A stretch of 42,905 nucleotides of DNA from Deltaproteobacteria bacterium (GCA_022843175.1 JALHOE010000054.1:1-42905), one strand, 5' to 3'; positions 1-9,727 are shown, counted from the first letter of the stretch. Notes: a model not told the origin generated them from the sequence alone. Numbers and translations are program-made.

Positions 1-308
1 GGCGGCTTGGTGTCCGGGGGCGTGCCGGTGTCGGGCGGCGGCGTGCCGGTGTCGGGCGGGGGGGGCGCGTCGGGATCGACCTCGGCCGCGTCCGCCGCGT
101 CGGGATCGACCTCGGGCGCGCCGGTGTCGAACGTCGGCACGCCGCCCGCGTCGAGCCGCGAGAGGTCGTCCGTGCAGATCCGTTCGACGCAGAACAAGCC
201 GGGCGCGCATTCCGACGCGCGCTCGCAGGGGGTCCCACGGTTTCCCTCGCGCGAGGTCGCGCAAGCGACCGCGATCACGAAGGGGAGAAACGCAGCCAGT
301 CGCCGCAC
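1..308 (-). CDS. Secreted lipoprotein, N-terminal part (runs off left edge)
   Basis: The minus strand reads from a GTG at 308 to the window edge without a stop. The first residues (VRRLAAFLPFVIAVACATS) form a short signal peptide ending in a lipobox-like VAC, so the mature protein would be lipid-anchored at a cysteine near residue 16. A short cysteine-containing segment follows (TPCERASECAPGLFC, then RICTDD), a pattern common in myxobacterial lipoproteins. After it comes a low-complexity Asp/Pro/Thr linker with repeated PDTGTPP-like units. An upstream ATG at 319 is in a different frame and quickly meets a stop. The function is unknown; any C-terminal domain lies outside the window. Confidence 0.7.
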   Translation of the reverse strand, partial: MRRLAAFLPFVIAVACATSREGNRGTPCERASECAPGLFCVERICTDDLSRLDAGGVPTFDTGAPEVDPDAADAAEVDPDAPPPPDTGTPPPDTGTPPDTKP

Positions 309-382
309 CCCCCAACCATAACAGGCCCAACCGGTCGTGCCGCTTGGTTCCGCGCAAGGGTTTGGCTAGGGTGCGCGGTGAA

Positions 383-1447
383 ATGGCGGAAGAAGGCAAG
401 AAGTCCGAGAAGCCCACGAAGGCGAAGGCCCCCGCGGGGACCAAGCGCGAGAAGCGCGCCGCCGCGGCCGAGCCCGAGGAGGATCCGGACGCGCTGATGA
501 CCGTCACCCTCCGGGCGATGGAGTGGGCGCAGAAGCGTCGCAAGCAGATCGTCTACGCGTTCGCCGGCCTGATCGGCGTCTCGGGCATCGCCTACGGCGT
601 CTACTACTACCGCGCGCATCGCGAGGAGCAGGCCACCGCGGTGCTCGCGCGTGGCGTCACCGCGGAGCTCGCGCCGATCCGCACCGGCGAGGAAGATCCC
701 GAGATCGCGAAGCGCCTGAAGTTCTACGCCAACGAGAGCGAGAAGCAGACCGACGCGCTCGCCGCGTTCGGCGAGGCCCGCCAGAAGTACGGCGACACCG
801 GCGCGGGCATCCTCGCGCGGCTCGGCGAGGCCGGCGTCTTCCTCGACAAGCGCGATTGGGACCAGGCGATCGCCGCGTACACCGACGTGCGCAGCACCTC
901 GCTCGCCGCGGCCGACGCGAGCATTCGCCTGCGCTGCCTCGAGGGCCTCGGCTACGCGAAGGAGGGCAAGGGCCTCCTCGACGACGCGCGCGCGTCGTTC
1001 GTCGAGCTCGCGAACCTCGACCAGAAGGGCGCCAAGGCGCTCGGCCTCTATCACCAGGCGCGCATCGATGTCGCCAAGGGCGAGAAGCAGGCAGCGATCG
1101 ACAAGCTCAAGGCCGCGCGGAGCGACGTCGAGGCGCCGGGCGCGCCGTCGTCGGTGTATCTCAAGGGACAGATCGACAAGGTCCTCGGACGCCTCGATCC
1201 GAGCGCGGTTCCCAAGCCGCCGCCGCCCCCCGGCGGGATCCCCGGCATGCCACAGGGCGCGGGGCCCGGCGGCAAGCTCACCAAGGAACAGATCGACGCG
1301 TTCCTCAAATCCATGCAGGCCGGCGGCGGTCCCGGGGGACCCCCGCACGGAGCTCCGCCCGGTGGACCGCCCGGTGGACCGCCCGGTGGTGCGCCTCCGC
1401 CCCCGCCGCCCCCCGCGCCGCCTCCGCCCCCCGCGGGGAGCCCCTGA
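383..1447 (+). CDS. YfgM-like membrane-anchored TPR protein
   Basis: This 354-residue protein has a charged Lys/Ala/Glu-rich N-terminus, one membrane segment at about residues 55-76 (IVYAFAGLIGVSGIAYGVYYY) and a helical TPR-like domain. A Gly/Pro-rich tail closes it (repeated GGPPGGPP, then poly-Pro). The anchor-plus-TPR layout and the BamB-like gene directly downstream match the conserved yfgM-bamB gene order of proteobacteria, where YfgM is an inner-membrane periplasmic chaperone partner of SecYEG. The start at 383 was chosen because the 13 codons upstream of it look non-conserved. The stop overlaps the next start (TGATG), indicating translational coupling. The long Pro/Gly tail is not typical of YfgM and may be a flexible extension. 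The assignment rests on architecture and context. Confidence 0.7.
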   Translation: MAEEGKKSEKPTKAKAPAGTKREKRAAAAEPEEDPDALMTVTLRAMEWAQKRRKQIVYAFAGLIGVSGIAYGVYYYRAHREEQATAVLARGVTAELAPIRTGEEDPEIAKRLKFYANESEKQTDALAAFGEARQKYGDTGAGILARLGEAGVFLDKRDWDQAIAAYTDVRSTSLAAADASIRLRCLEGLGYAKEGKGLLDDARASFVELANLDQKGAKALGLYHQARIDVAKGEKQAAIDKLKAARSDVEAPGAPSSVYLKGQIDKVLGRLDPSAVPKPPPPPGGIPGMPQGAGPGGKLTKEQIDAFLKSMQAGGGPGGPPHGAPPGGPPGGPPGGAPPPPPPPAPPPPPAGSP

Positions 1448-2712
1448 TGCGGCGTGCGACGGCAGTCGCGCTCCTCTCGCTCGCGATGGTCTCCTGCGCG
1501 AAGCGTGAGCACGCGGTCAATCCGGCCAACCCGATGTGGATGAATCGCCCGGGTTGGGCGTTGAGCCTCACCTTCCGGCGGCCGCTCGTCGCCGACCAGG
1601 GGCTCACGTCCAAGGCCGGCATCGAGAAGAGCGTCCCGGCGATCGACAGCAAGCACGGTCGCTTGTTCGTCGGCACGAGCGACCACGGGCTGTACGCCGT
1701 GCGCGCGGGCGACGGCTCGGTGATCTGGCGCTTCGCCACCGCGGGCGGCGTGATGTCCGAGCCGCTCTACGACGACACGCGCGACATCGTGTACTTCGGC
1801 AGCGACGACGACGGCATGTACGCGGTCCGCGCCGAGGACGGCAAGCTGCTCTGGCGCTACCGCACCGGCGCCGAGGTCCAGCGCCGGCCGGTGCTCGTGG
1901 AGCGCGACGGCAAGGGCACGCTCGTCTTCGACAACGCCGCCGACGCCGTGTTCGCGGTCGACGCCGACACCGGCCAGACCAAGTGGAAGCACGCGCGCAA
2001 CCCCGCGCTCGGTCTCGAGATCGCCGGGCACGCAGGTGTCGCGTACGACAACGAGCGCGTGTATTGCGCGTTCTCCACCGGCCGCGTCGTCGCGTACGAC
2101 GTCGAGACCGGCAAGGAGCGCTGGCCCGAGGTCGACCTCACCGCGGTCGGCGGCGTCAACGAGGGCGAGCAGCAGCAGTACTTCGACGTCGACACCACGC
2201 CCGTGATCATCGGCGATCGCGTCTTCGTCGCGAACGTCGCGACGGGCGTGTTCGCGCTCGACGCCACCGCAGGCACCCAGGCGTGGCGCCGCGCCGAGGC
2301 CGAGGGCGTGTCGTGGCTCACCCACTTCTACGAAGCCGCGCATCAGGACCCGGACACCGGCGCCGACGTCCCCGAGCGCTCCCTGCTCATCGCCGGCTCC
2401 GGCACCACCGGCTTGTGGGCGCTCGATCCGAAGACGGGCGACGTTCGCTGGCGACGCGAGGGACCGCGCGGAACGCTCGGCCATCCGGTCTCGCTCTCCG
2501 GCGCGCTGCTCGTCTCGTCGTCGAAGCTCGGACTCTTCCTCTTCGAGCCCCAACAGGGCAGGGCGATCGACGGCATCGATCCCGGCAGCGGCTTCGCTGC
2601 GGGCCCGGCCGCCTACGGCAATCGCGCGTTCGTCATGAGCAACGCAGGGGTGCTCTTCGGCCTCGAGGTCGTGCCCCCGAGCCGCGCGCCGACCACGCCC
2701 AAGAGCTGGTAG
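1447..2712 (+). CDS. bamB: BamB-like PQQ beta-propeller lipoprotein
   Basis: A 421-residue lipoprotein. The signal peptide MRRATAVALLSLAMVSC ends in a lipobox cysteine at residue 17. The body is a series of PQQ-type propeller blades with recurring D-G-x-x-x-W-R patterns, for example LYAVRAGDGSVIWRF, MYAVRAEDGKLLWRY and VFAVDADTGQTKWK. BamB binds BamA in the outer-membrane beta-barrel assembly machine and acts on the periplasmic face. The gene starts inside the stop of the YfgM-like gene, the same pairing as in gamma-proteobacteria, which strengthens the call over a generic PQQ protein. It ends just before a strong hairpin shared with the convergent tatA. Confidence 0.75.
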   Translation: MRRATAVALLSLAMVSCAKREHAVNPANPMWMNRPGWALSLTFRRPLVADQGLTSKAGIEKSVPAIDSKHGRLFVGTSDHGLYAVRAGDGSVIWRFATAGGVMSEPLYDDTRDIVYFGSDDDGMYAVRAEDGKLLWRYRTGAEVQRRPVLVERDGKGTLVFDNAADAVFAVDADTGQTKWKHARNPALGLEIAGHAGVAYDNERVYCAFSTGRVVAYDVETGKERWPEVDLTAVGGVNEGEQQQYFDVDTTPVIIGDRVFVANVATGVFALDATAGTQAWRRAEAEGVSWLTHFYEAAHQDPDTGADVPERSLLIAGSGTTGLWALDPKTGDVRWRREGPRGTLGHPVSLSGALLVSSSKLGLFLFEPQQGRAIDGIDPGSGFAAGPAAYGNRAFVMSNAGVLFGLEVVPPSRAPTTPKSW

Positions 2713-2726
2713 CAGTCACGAACGAA

Positions 2727-2757
2727 GGGGCCGCGCGCGAGAGCGCGCGGTTGCCCC
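2727..2757. terminator. Hairpin between convergent bamB and tatA
   Basis: A perfect 8-bp stem, CCGCGCGC / GCGCGCGG, closes on a GAGA loop at 2731-2750. It is extended by GGGG at 2727-2730 pairing with CCCC at 2754-2757 across a small bulge. It occupies the 47-bp gap between two convergent genes and could end transcription from both sides. There is no clear T tract on either side, so the terminator role is inferred from position and stem strength. Confidence 0.5.
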
Positions 2758-2759
2758 AG

Positions 2760-2969
2760 CTACTCCGCGGCCTTCTTGGCGGCGGGCTTCTTCTTCTCTT
2801 CCTCGGCAGCGGCCTCGTCCTTGTCGTCCTGATCGGACTCCTTGAGGCCCTTCTTGAAGTTCTTGATGCCCTCGCCCATGCCCTTGCCGATGTCGGCGAG
2901 CTTGCTGCCGCCGAACAGGATCAGCGCGAGGAGGCAGATGAGCAGAATCTCGGTTGTTCCCAGGCCCAT
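2760..2969 (-). CDS. tatA: Sec-independent protein translocase TatA
   Basis: A 69-residue protein with the complete TatA layout. A short N-terminal region is followed by one membrane helix (about residues 5-20, TEILLICLLALILF), the hinge FGGSKLADIGKGMG, an amphipathic helix (GIKNFKKGLKE) and a charged Asp/Glu/Lys tail. TatA oligomers form the conducting element for folded twin-arginine substrates across the inner membrane. The FGGSKL hinge fits TatA/E rather than TatB. No tatB or tatC is adjacent, so this is an isolated copy, as is common outside the gamma-proteobacteria. It is divergent from the ABC-F gene across a 130-bp gap. Confidence 0.9.
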   Translation of the reverse strand: MGLGTTEILLICLLALILFGGSKLADIGKGMGEGIKNFKKGLKESDQDDKDEAAAEEEKKKPAAKKAAE

Positions 2970-3099
2970 TTTTGCCGGCTCCTCGTTGGGGAATTCTTAG
3001 CACCCCGATGCCGTTGCAGCAATTGAAGAGCCGCGATCGTCGCTTGGATCCTCGTGCTAGAGCAAGCCGAAATCGTTCTGTCGGACGCCTGTTACGTAG

Positions 3100-4886
<1,787 letters not shown>

Positions 4887-4890
<4 letters not shown>

Positions 4891-5618
4891 AACCCCTGCG
4901 GCTGTTCCCACTCGTCCTCGCGCTCACCTTCGCCGCTTCGCCCTCCATCGGCTGCAAGAGCGCGCGCAGCGATGGCGCGCGCGCCGCGCCCGAGGCCGAC
5001 GCCCCCCCTGCGCTCCCGCAGCTTGTCGTCCGCGACAACTCGGAGGGCCTGACCTTCAGCTACATCACCCTCGACGGCGGCTTCCAGCTCGTCAAAAAGG
5101 TCGGGGACGTGCCCTACGAGGCGCGCGACGCGGTGCGCGTCTGGTCCGAGCAGAGCGGAGACGGCATCGCCGGCCCCTGGGTCTACGTCGCCGACCTGCG
5201 CAATGCCCTGCCGGACGGCACCTACAAGGTCGACGTCCTGGCCCGCACGGCGTTCGAGCAGCTCGCCGAGGATCGCCGCAAGAAGAAGGGTGGCCCCGCC
5301 GCAGCGAACGACAAGCCCAAGGGCAACGGCACGCCCGACGACCCCCCGACGGTCGCCAAGGGCAAGCTCAAGGTGATCATCTACGGCGCCGACTGGTGCA
5401 AGCCGTGCCACCTCGCCGAGGCATACCTCAAGAAGAAGGGCGTCCCGTTCGAGCACAAGGACATCGACGAGCCCGAGAACAACGAGGAAATGCGGATCAA
5501 GCTCCAAGAGGCGGGCATCAAGTCGCACTCGATCCCGGTCCTCGACGTCGGGGGGAGACTGCTCGTCGGGTTCTCCGAGGGCGAGCTCGACAAGGCCATC
5601 GCCGCGGCCGGCGGCTGA
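4887..5618 (+). CDS. Glutaredoxin-like lipoprotein
   Basis: A 243-residue protein translationally coupled to the ABC-F gene (ATGA overlap; this start was chosen for the overlap and the signal peptide). Residues 1-23 (MKPLRLFPLVLALTF, ending in SIGC) are a lipoprotein signal with the lipidated Cys at 23. An uncharacterised beta-rich segment follows, with a Lys/Pro-rich spacer. The C-terminal domain from about residue 160 is glutaredoxin/thioredoxin-like: WCKPC active site (C171, C174), a cis-Pro-type HSIPVLDVGG segment and GFSEGELD. It is expected to do thiol-disulfide exchange at the periplasmic membrane face. A CKPC dithiol suits a reductase or isomerase. Its substrate is unknown. Confidence 0.8.
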
Positions 5619-5697
5619 GCAAAATAGCAAGCGATTTCTCTGCTTGCGGCGGCGTCCAGCGCCCACGCGCGATCTGCCGGGGGGCGTCAAGTCGTCC

Positions 5698-5727
5698 TTG
5701 ACCGGGCGACGACCGGGTTGGTACGGT
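5698..5727 (+). promoter_or_regulatory. Possible sigma-70-type promoter for the aconitase-like gene
   Basis: TTGACC and TACGGT are separated by 18 bases within the 205-bp gap upstream of the aconitase-like gene. The -35 hexamer matches the consensus well, the -10 only in part. The rest of the gap holds a weak hairpin (GCAAGC at 5627-5632, GCTTGC at 5642-5647) just after the preceding stop. The call is tentative. Confidence 0.25.
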
Positions 5728-5823
5728 CCGGCCGGTCTCGCGCTCGTTCCGGCAGCCGATAAATGCTGGTTTTCGCGCGCGATCTCGGTTGTGAGTACGT
5801 CCCAGTACGGAGGCGACGAGAGC

Positions 5824-7722
5824 ATGCGCGCGCGAGCCGGGGATCCCCCCCGCACGATGGCTCAGAAGATCCTGGCGTCCCGCTCGGATGAGAACGCTCC
5901 GGGCACGGACCTGATCAAGGCGAAGGTCGACCAGGTCGTCCTCACGAGGAGCCCGTCGCGCGTGCTGGCCGAGGCCTTCGCGCTCGGCCTCAAGAAGACG
6001 CAAATCGAAGCGGCCGTGATCTACGACGGCCGCTGCGTCTCGAGCGCGTACCCCCGCCCCGAGGAGCCGGAGCCGGTCCTCGACGACCCGTCGTTCGATC
6101 CGACGGCGCAGTCGCTCACGCTGGCCCGCGCGGGCATCGGCGTGCCCTCGGCCGTCCACCTCGAGCGGTTCGCCGCGCCGGGGCGGCTGATGCTCACCGA
6201 CGATCCCAAGCTCGCCACCGTCGGTGGCACCGGCATGCTGACGCTGATCGCGTCGTCGTCGCAGCTCGCCAAGGCCCTCGTCGAGGGCTCCGCGATGATC
6301 CGCGCGCCGCGCAGCCTCCAGGTGCTGCTCTCCGGTCGCACCCGCCCGTTCGTCTGCGCGCGCGACGTGATCCACGAGCTCGTTCGTCGCGGTCTCGAGG
6401 ACACCGTCCGCAACGTCGAGCAGCGCACCGGCGCGCCGATCGTCCTCGAGTTCGCCGGGCCGAGCGCCAAGCTCCTGAGCGTCGCCGAGCGCGCGGTGCT
6501 CGCGTCGATCGCGCCGCTCGTCGGCGCCGTCGGCTCGCTGTTCATCAGCGACGAGAAGACCGAGGCCTACCTCCGCGATCAGCGCCGCAGCAAGGCACAC
6601 CGCGCGTTGATCCCGGACGCGGGCGCGCCCAGCGAAGAGGTCGTCAACATCGACCTCGCCACGGTCGACCCGTTGGTGATGGATCCGGTCGGCGCGATCC
6701 GCAGCGTCCGCGACGTCGCCGGCAAACAGGTCGCGCAGGTCATCCTCGGCGGCGACGGCACCGCGACCGCGCGCGACTTCCTCGCTGCCGCGACGCTCCT
6801 CAAGTCGAAGAAGATCGGGCCGCGCCTCGACTTCCTCATCTGCCCGCCTTCGCGTCAGATCCTCGAGATCCTCGCGAAGACCGGCGCGCTCACCGATCTG
6901 CTGGCCACCGGCGCGCGCCTCATCGAGCCGGACAGGCTCGCGACCTACGGTGAGCTCTATCCGGCGCCGTCGGTCGACATCGGCGTCGCCGTCCGCACGA
7001 GCGACGTCGAGCCCTGCGCGCCCGGCCCCGGCTCCTACGTCGTCTCGGCCGAGACGCTCGCATACACCGTCGCGCACTCGCAGCTCGGCGATCCGCGCGC
7101 GTTCAAGCGCCCGGTCCGCGTGCAGATTCCGCGTGAGCTCCCCACCGAGGACCAGCTCGTGGTGCGCGAGCGCCGCGACGCGCCCGGCTCCACCAAGAAG
7201 CCGCCGGCCGTGGCCGTCCCGCCGCTCGCCACGCCGTTCAGGGTCGCCGAGACGCTGCTCGTCTACGAGCCGTCCAACCGCACCGCGGGCAAGCCGATCG
7301 GTCCCGAGCCGCACCCCGGCGAGATCGCCGTCGGTCCGTGGGCCGCGGTGTGCGCCAGCGTGCACGAGGTCCGTCACGTCGCCGCGCGTTCGGCGCGCCT
7401 CGTTGCGCAGGCCAAGGTCCGCGCGGTGTTCGCGGTGCACCTTCCGCTCGGCCTCGTCTCGCAGCTCGCCGGCCACGGCATCCTCTGCCTCAAGGTCGAC
7501 GACGCGGGGCTCAAGGCGCTCAAGGCATCCAAGGACGTGCAGGTCCCCGCGCCGAGCGCGCTCGCGGTTGCGGGCGCGAGCGTGACCGCAGGCAAGACGA
7601 AGGTCCCCGTGACCTGGATCGCGCAGCCGGTCGAGCGCAAATGGGTGGCTGGCGGCGAGGTCGCCGGTGCGCCCGCGCCGGCCAAGCCGGCCGCGGCGGC
7701 TGGGGCAGCCAAGAGCCGCTAA
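5824..7722 (+). CDS. Aconitase-fold protein lacking Fe-S ligands (probable pseudoenzyme)
   Basis: A 632-residue protein, about the size of short bacterial aconitases, and collinear with them along its length. Examples are VGGTGMLTLIA (family GGLGxL), RPFVCARDVIHEL (xxWVSAKDVILEL), SVAERAVLASIAPLVGAVGSLFISDE (SVPERATIxNMGAELGATxSIFPSDE), and LVYE to AGHGILCLK matching the swivel domain. The catalytic features are missing. The SCTN loop reads GGDGT (residues 309-313), the CGPC pair is replaced by R371 and T374, and SDSHT reads TDDPK (125-129). The SSRE substrate-binding loop reads AARSAR. It therefore should not hold a [4Fe-4S] cluster or dehydrate citrate. The reading frame is intact and long, so it is not a decaying pseudogene. 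The start has GGAGG at 5809-5813, 10 bases upstream. A binding or regulatory role is inferred. Confidence 0.75.
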   Translation: MRARAGDPPRTMAQKILASRSDENAPGTDLIKAKVDQVVLTRSPSRVLAEAFALGLKKTQIEAAVIYDGRCVSSAYPRPEEPEPVLDDPSFDPTAQSLTLARAGIGVPSAVHLERFAAPGRLMLTDDPKLATVGGTGMLTLIASSSQLAKALVEGSAMIRAPRSLQVLLSGRTRPFVCARDVIHELVRRGLEDTVRNVEQRTGAPIVLEFAGPSAKLLSVAERAVLASIAPLVGAVGSLFISDEKTEAYLRDQRRSKAHRALIPDAGAPSEEVVNIDLATVDPLVMDPVGAIRSVRDVAGKQVAQVILGGDGTATARDFLAAATLLKSKKIGPRLDFLICPPSRQILEILAKTGALTDLLATGARLIEPDRLATYGELYPAPSVDIGVAVRTSDVEPCAPGPGSYVVSAETLAYTVAHSQLGDPRAFKRPVRVQIPRELPTEDQLVVRERRDAPGSTKKPPAVAVPPLATPFRVAETLLVYEPSNRTAGKPIGPEPHPGEIAVGPWAAVCASVHEVRHVAARSARLVAQAKVRAVFAVHLPLGLVSQLAGHGILCLKVDDAGLKALKASKDVQVPAPSALAVAGASVTAGKTKVPVTWIAQPVERKWVAGGEVAGAPAPAKPAAAAGAAKSR

Positions 7723-7732
7723 GCTCTTCGGC

Positions 7733-8692
7733 GTGCCTCACGCCGAACCCATCGGTTGCGCGCCGGCCGATCCGTGGCCCGACCTGCGGCACGTTCGTTA
7801 CGTGGTGCTCTCGGCGAACCCGCCGGGTTCGCCGAACGGAGATCTGCCGCGCGAGGCGCGGATGCTCCGCAACGCGATCGTGGGTGCGTCCGCGGTGGGC
7901 TCGGTCGCGATGCACGTGCACCTGCACCCGCTCGCCGGGATCCTGCTCGGCGGGGCGCTCGGTGCGGTGAGTGGCCTCGTCCGCCTCGGCCGCACGCCCG
8001 CGCGCGGCTTCACCCTGGTGCCGTGGGGGTTGGTCCTCGATGGCGACGAGCACGTGAGCGCGATCCGCTGGAGCGGCGTGCAGACCCTCGACGTCCGCTA
8101 CCGCGCCACGCGCGACGGCACGGTCCAGACGCGCGTGGAGATCGAGTCGGTGCGCGGCTCGTTCGTCGGTTGGGCGTCCGACGCTGTCGACTTCGGCGCG
8201 CTCGCGGGCAACCTCCACGAGGTCGCAACCGCCTCGTCTCGCCCGATCGCGGTCGACCTCGAGGGCGACACGCGCGCGCACGACGGGGAGCCATTTGTTG
8301 AGCGGGTGCTCGACGCCGCGCGCCGGCTGGTCCTCTCCGAGGGCGAGGCGCGCCTCGGCCTCGAGCCGCGCAGCTACCGCCACGTCGACGGCCCCTCCTC
8401 GGAGGGCTCGCGCACGGCGCGCGCGCTCCGCGCGCTCGGCATCTCGTCCTCGCGCGACGGCGCCGATCCGTGGGCGTTGATCGCTGCGATCGCTGGAGAG
8501 CTGCGCTTGTCGGCGTTCCTGCCGGAGCTATCGCGGCTGGCCAACGCGCCGCATCCCGGCGTCGCCGCGCTCGCCCGCGCGGCAGTCGGGCGACTGCGAA
8601 GGGCGGATGAGGGCGAGACCGAGGACGACGCGCTGGCGTTCTTCGTCCAGCCCGAGGAGCTCGCGCGCCTCCGCGCCTGGCGCGACGGCTGA
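7733..8692 (+). CDS. Unknown membrane-associated protein
   Basis: I do not recognise this 319-residue protein. A hydrophobic segment near the N-terminus (about residues 50-85, HPLAGILLGGALGAVSGLV) could be one or two membrane helices. A beta-rich region follows (GFTLVPWGLVLDGDEHVSAI, then DVRYRATRDGTVQTRVEIES) that resembles small PH-like membrane-associated domains. The C-terminal third is helical and Ala/Arg/Glu-rich. GTG at 7733, 10 bases after the preceding stop, was chosen as start because earlier codons overlap the aconitase-like gene; an internal ATG is also possible. Spacing suggests co-transcription with the aconitase-like gene. Its stop is immediately followed by the hexamer repeats of the four-helix-bundle cassette. 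Confidence 0.6.
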   Translation: MPHAEPIGCAPADPWPDLRHVRYVVLSANPPGSPNGDLPREARMLRNAIVGASAVGSVAMHVHLHPLAGILLGGALGAVSGLVRLGRTPARGFTLVPWGLVLDGDEHVSAIRWSGVQTLDVRYRATRDGTVQTRVEIESVRGSFVGWASDAVDFGALAGNLHEVATASSRPIAVDLEGDTRAHDGEPFVERVLDAARRLVLSEGEARLGLEPRSYRHVDGPSSEGSRTARALRALGISSSRDGADPWALIAAIAGELRLSAFLPELSRLANAPHPGVAALARAAVGRLRRADEGETEDDALAFFVQPEELARLRAWRDG

Positions 8693-8693
8693 A

Positions 8694-8824
8694 GCCTGCG
8701 CCTGCGTCTGGGCCTGCGTCAGCGTCTGCGTCTGCGTCTGCGTCAGCGTCTGGGCTTGCGCTTGCGCTTGCGCCTGCGCTTGCGCCTGCGCTTGCGCCTG
8801 CGCCTGCGCCTGCGCCTGCGCCTC
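8694..8824. repeat. Degenerate hexanucleotide tandem repeat (GCCTGC/GCTTGC/GTCTGC)
   Basis: About 20 units of a 6-base motif, mainly CGCCTG, CGCTTG and CGTCTG, start directly after the stop at 8692. The first half is more degenerate (GTCTGC, GTCAGC) and the second half nearly pure GCCTGC/GCTTGC. The reverse strand would read as a Gln-Ala repeat in one frame, but this has no gene context. The same motif occurs at the far end of the composite at 9898-10057. Confidence 0.85.
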
Positions 8825-8829
8825 CGGAT

Positions 8830-8853
8830 AGGCGCGCGCGTCAGCGAGCGCCT
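8830..8853. repeat. 24-base hairpin unit, copy 1
   Basis: An imperfect palindrome: AGGCGC, one mismatch, CGC, loop GTCA, GCG, GCGCCT. The same 24 bases appear twice more, inverted, at 9927-9950 and 9975-9998. It joins the hexamer array to the unique part of the cassette, so it appears to be a defined component and not random low complexity. Confidence 0.7.
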
Positions 8854-8890
8854 GACCCGTGTGGGCTTTCGCTCGGGCTCTCCCCATCGT

Positions 8891-8978
8891 CGCGGGGTGC
8901 TCGACCTCGTCAAGGGTTCGCGCCTTCGGCGCCTCGTCGCTGCGCTCCTCGCCCTTGACGAGGTCTGCGCTCCCCGCG
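8891..8978 (+). promoter_or_regulatory. Long palindrome upstream of four-helix-bundle gene 1
   Basis: A perfect 14-bp inverted repeat, GACCTCGTCAAGGG at 8903-8916 and CCCTTGACGAGGTC at 8952-8965, encloses a 35-base loop with its own small stem (GCGCC-TTC-GGCGC at 8920-8932). A second stem lies outside it: CGCGGGG at 8891-8897 with CCCCGCG at 8972-8978. It ends 53 bases before the gene start. It could be a 5' leader RNA structure or a DNA cruciform recognised by a protein. The equivalent structure at 9774-9855 has different arms but keeps the pairing. Confidence 0.75.
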
Positions 8979-9031
8979 GTGGGGGTGAGCCCCTCCGCGG
9001 TTGTGCGGGCGGGTTCGCAAGGAGCTCGGTG

Positions 9032-9352
9032 ATGCTTCGTATTCAAGAGACCGTGTTGCGTTTGGTTCGTGAGTTGGTGCCGGTGCTGGAGGCGATCGGT
9101 CGGCACGATCCGGATCTCGGTCGGCAGATGCGGCGGGCGCTCACCAGCGTGCCGCTGAACATCGCCGAGGGGGCGTCGAGTCGTGGGCGCAGTCGCGGGT
9201 TGCGGTATCAGACCGCTGCGGGGTCGATGCGCGAGGTCGGTGCGTGCATCGATGTGGCGCACGCGCTTGGGTACGTGCCGTCGCCCGCGGCGGTGGTGAG
9301 CGGGGACATCGCGCTCGTGGTCAACACGCTCATGAAGGTCGCCCGGTCGTAG
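9032..9352 (+). CDS. Four-helix-bundle protein (S23/IVSP family), copy 1
   Basis: A 106-residue helical protein of the family known from open reading frames inside 23S rRNA intervening sequences, related to the Avd accessory protein of diversity-generating retroelements. The family core is clear: HDPDLGRQMRRALTSVPLNIAEG, split here as HDPDLGRQMRRALTS then VPLNIAEGASSRGRSRG, followed by RYQTAAGSMREV. The start is well supported by AAGGAG at 9019-9024, 7 bases upstream. No rRNA gene is nearby. The family forms homopentamers in known structures and is thought to bind nucleic acid. The gene is convergent with its paralog at 9404-9727, from which it differs strongly outside the core. Its cellular role is unknown. 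Confidence 0.9.
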   Translation: MLRIQETVLRLVRELVPVLEAIGRHDPDLGRQMRRALTSVPLNIAEGASSRGRSRGLRYQTAAGSMREVGACIDVAHALGYVPSPAAVVSGDIALVVNTLMKVARS

Positions 9353-9356
9353 GGCA

Positions 9357-9396
9357 GGCCGCACGCGGGCGCTCTCGAGGGCGCCCGCGTGCGGCC
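9357..9396. terminator. Perfect 16-bp hairpin between the convergent four-helix-bundle genes
   Basis: GGCCGCACGCGGGCGC at 9357-9372 pairs without mismatch with GCGCCCGCGTGCGGCC at 9381-9396, leaving an 8-base loop. It lies 4 bases after one stop codon and 7 bases before the other, so it can serve as a shared terminator. There is no T tract. It is also the axis of the inverted composite. Confidence 0.65.
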
Positions 9397-9403
9397 GTGA
9401 TTC

Positions 9404-9727
9404 TCACCCGCGGCGGATGTTGACCACGAGGGTGCCGATGATCTCGCGGAACAGCGCGAGGACCTCCTCTTGGAGCGGCGGGATGTAGTGATTGGCGGTG
9501 CCGACGTGGCAGCACGCAAGCGCCTCGCGGGCTTCGGAGCAGCCGATTTGGTACTTGGCGCCGCGGTTACGGCCGCGGGCGAAGGAGCCCTCGGCGATGT
9601 GCAAAGGCACCGAGGTGGAGGCCTTGCGCAGCTGGCGGGCGAGGTCGGGATCGTGGCGGGAGATTTGGCTGATGATCGGACGAAGCGCGGCGACCAACTG
9701 CAACGACGTCTCGTAGATGCGGAGCAT
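9404..9727 (-). CDS. Four-helix-bundle protein (S23/IVSP family), copy 2
   Basis: A 107-residue paralog of the gene at 9032-9352, in the opposite orientation. It has the same family core: RHDPDLARQLRKASTS, VPLHIAEGSFARGRNRG and KYQIGCSEAREAL. The two proteins start alike (MLRIxETxLxLV) but diverge after the core, so they are old paralogs and not a recent duplication. An AAGGAA lies just upstream of the ATG at 9727. The gene is preceded by the second long palindrome (9774-9855). The same functional limits apply: probably an oligomeric, basic, nucleic-acid-interacting protein of unknown role. Confidence 0.9.
   Translation of the reverse strand: MLRIYETSLQLVAALRPIISQISRHDPDLARQLRKASTSVPLHIAEGSFARGRNRGAKYQIGCSEAREALACCHVGTANHYIPPLQEEVLALFREIIGTLVVNIRRG

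Noticed and set aside
2760-2969. Part of a tatABC operon
   Set aside because: Only tatA is present; the neighbours are bamB and an ABC-F gene, and no tatB or tatC sequence is seen.
5824-7722. Active aconitate hydratase
   Set aside because: The overall match is good, but the cluster cysteines and several active-site residues are absent, so catalytic activity is not supported.
8694-8824. CRISPR-like array
   Set aside because: Units are 6 bases with no unique spacers and there are no cas genes; it is a simple tandem repeat.
8528-9364. Minus-strand frame with a long Gln-Ala repeat
   Set aside because: It is the reverse reading of the hexamer array and of the well-supported four-helix-bundle gene on the plus strand; no signal peptide, ribosome site or family match supports it.
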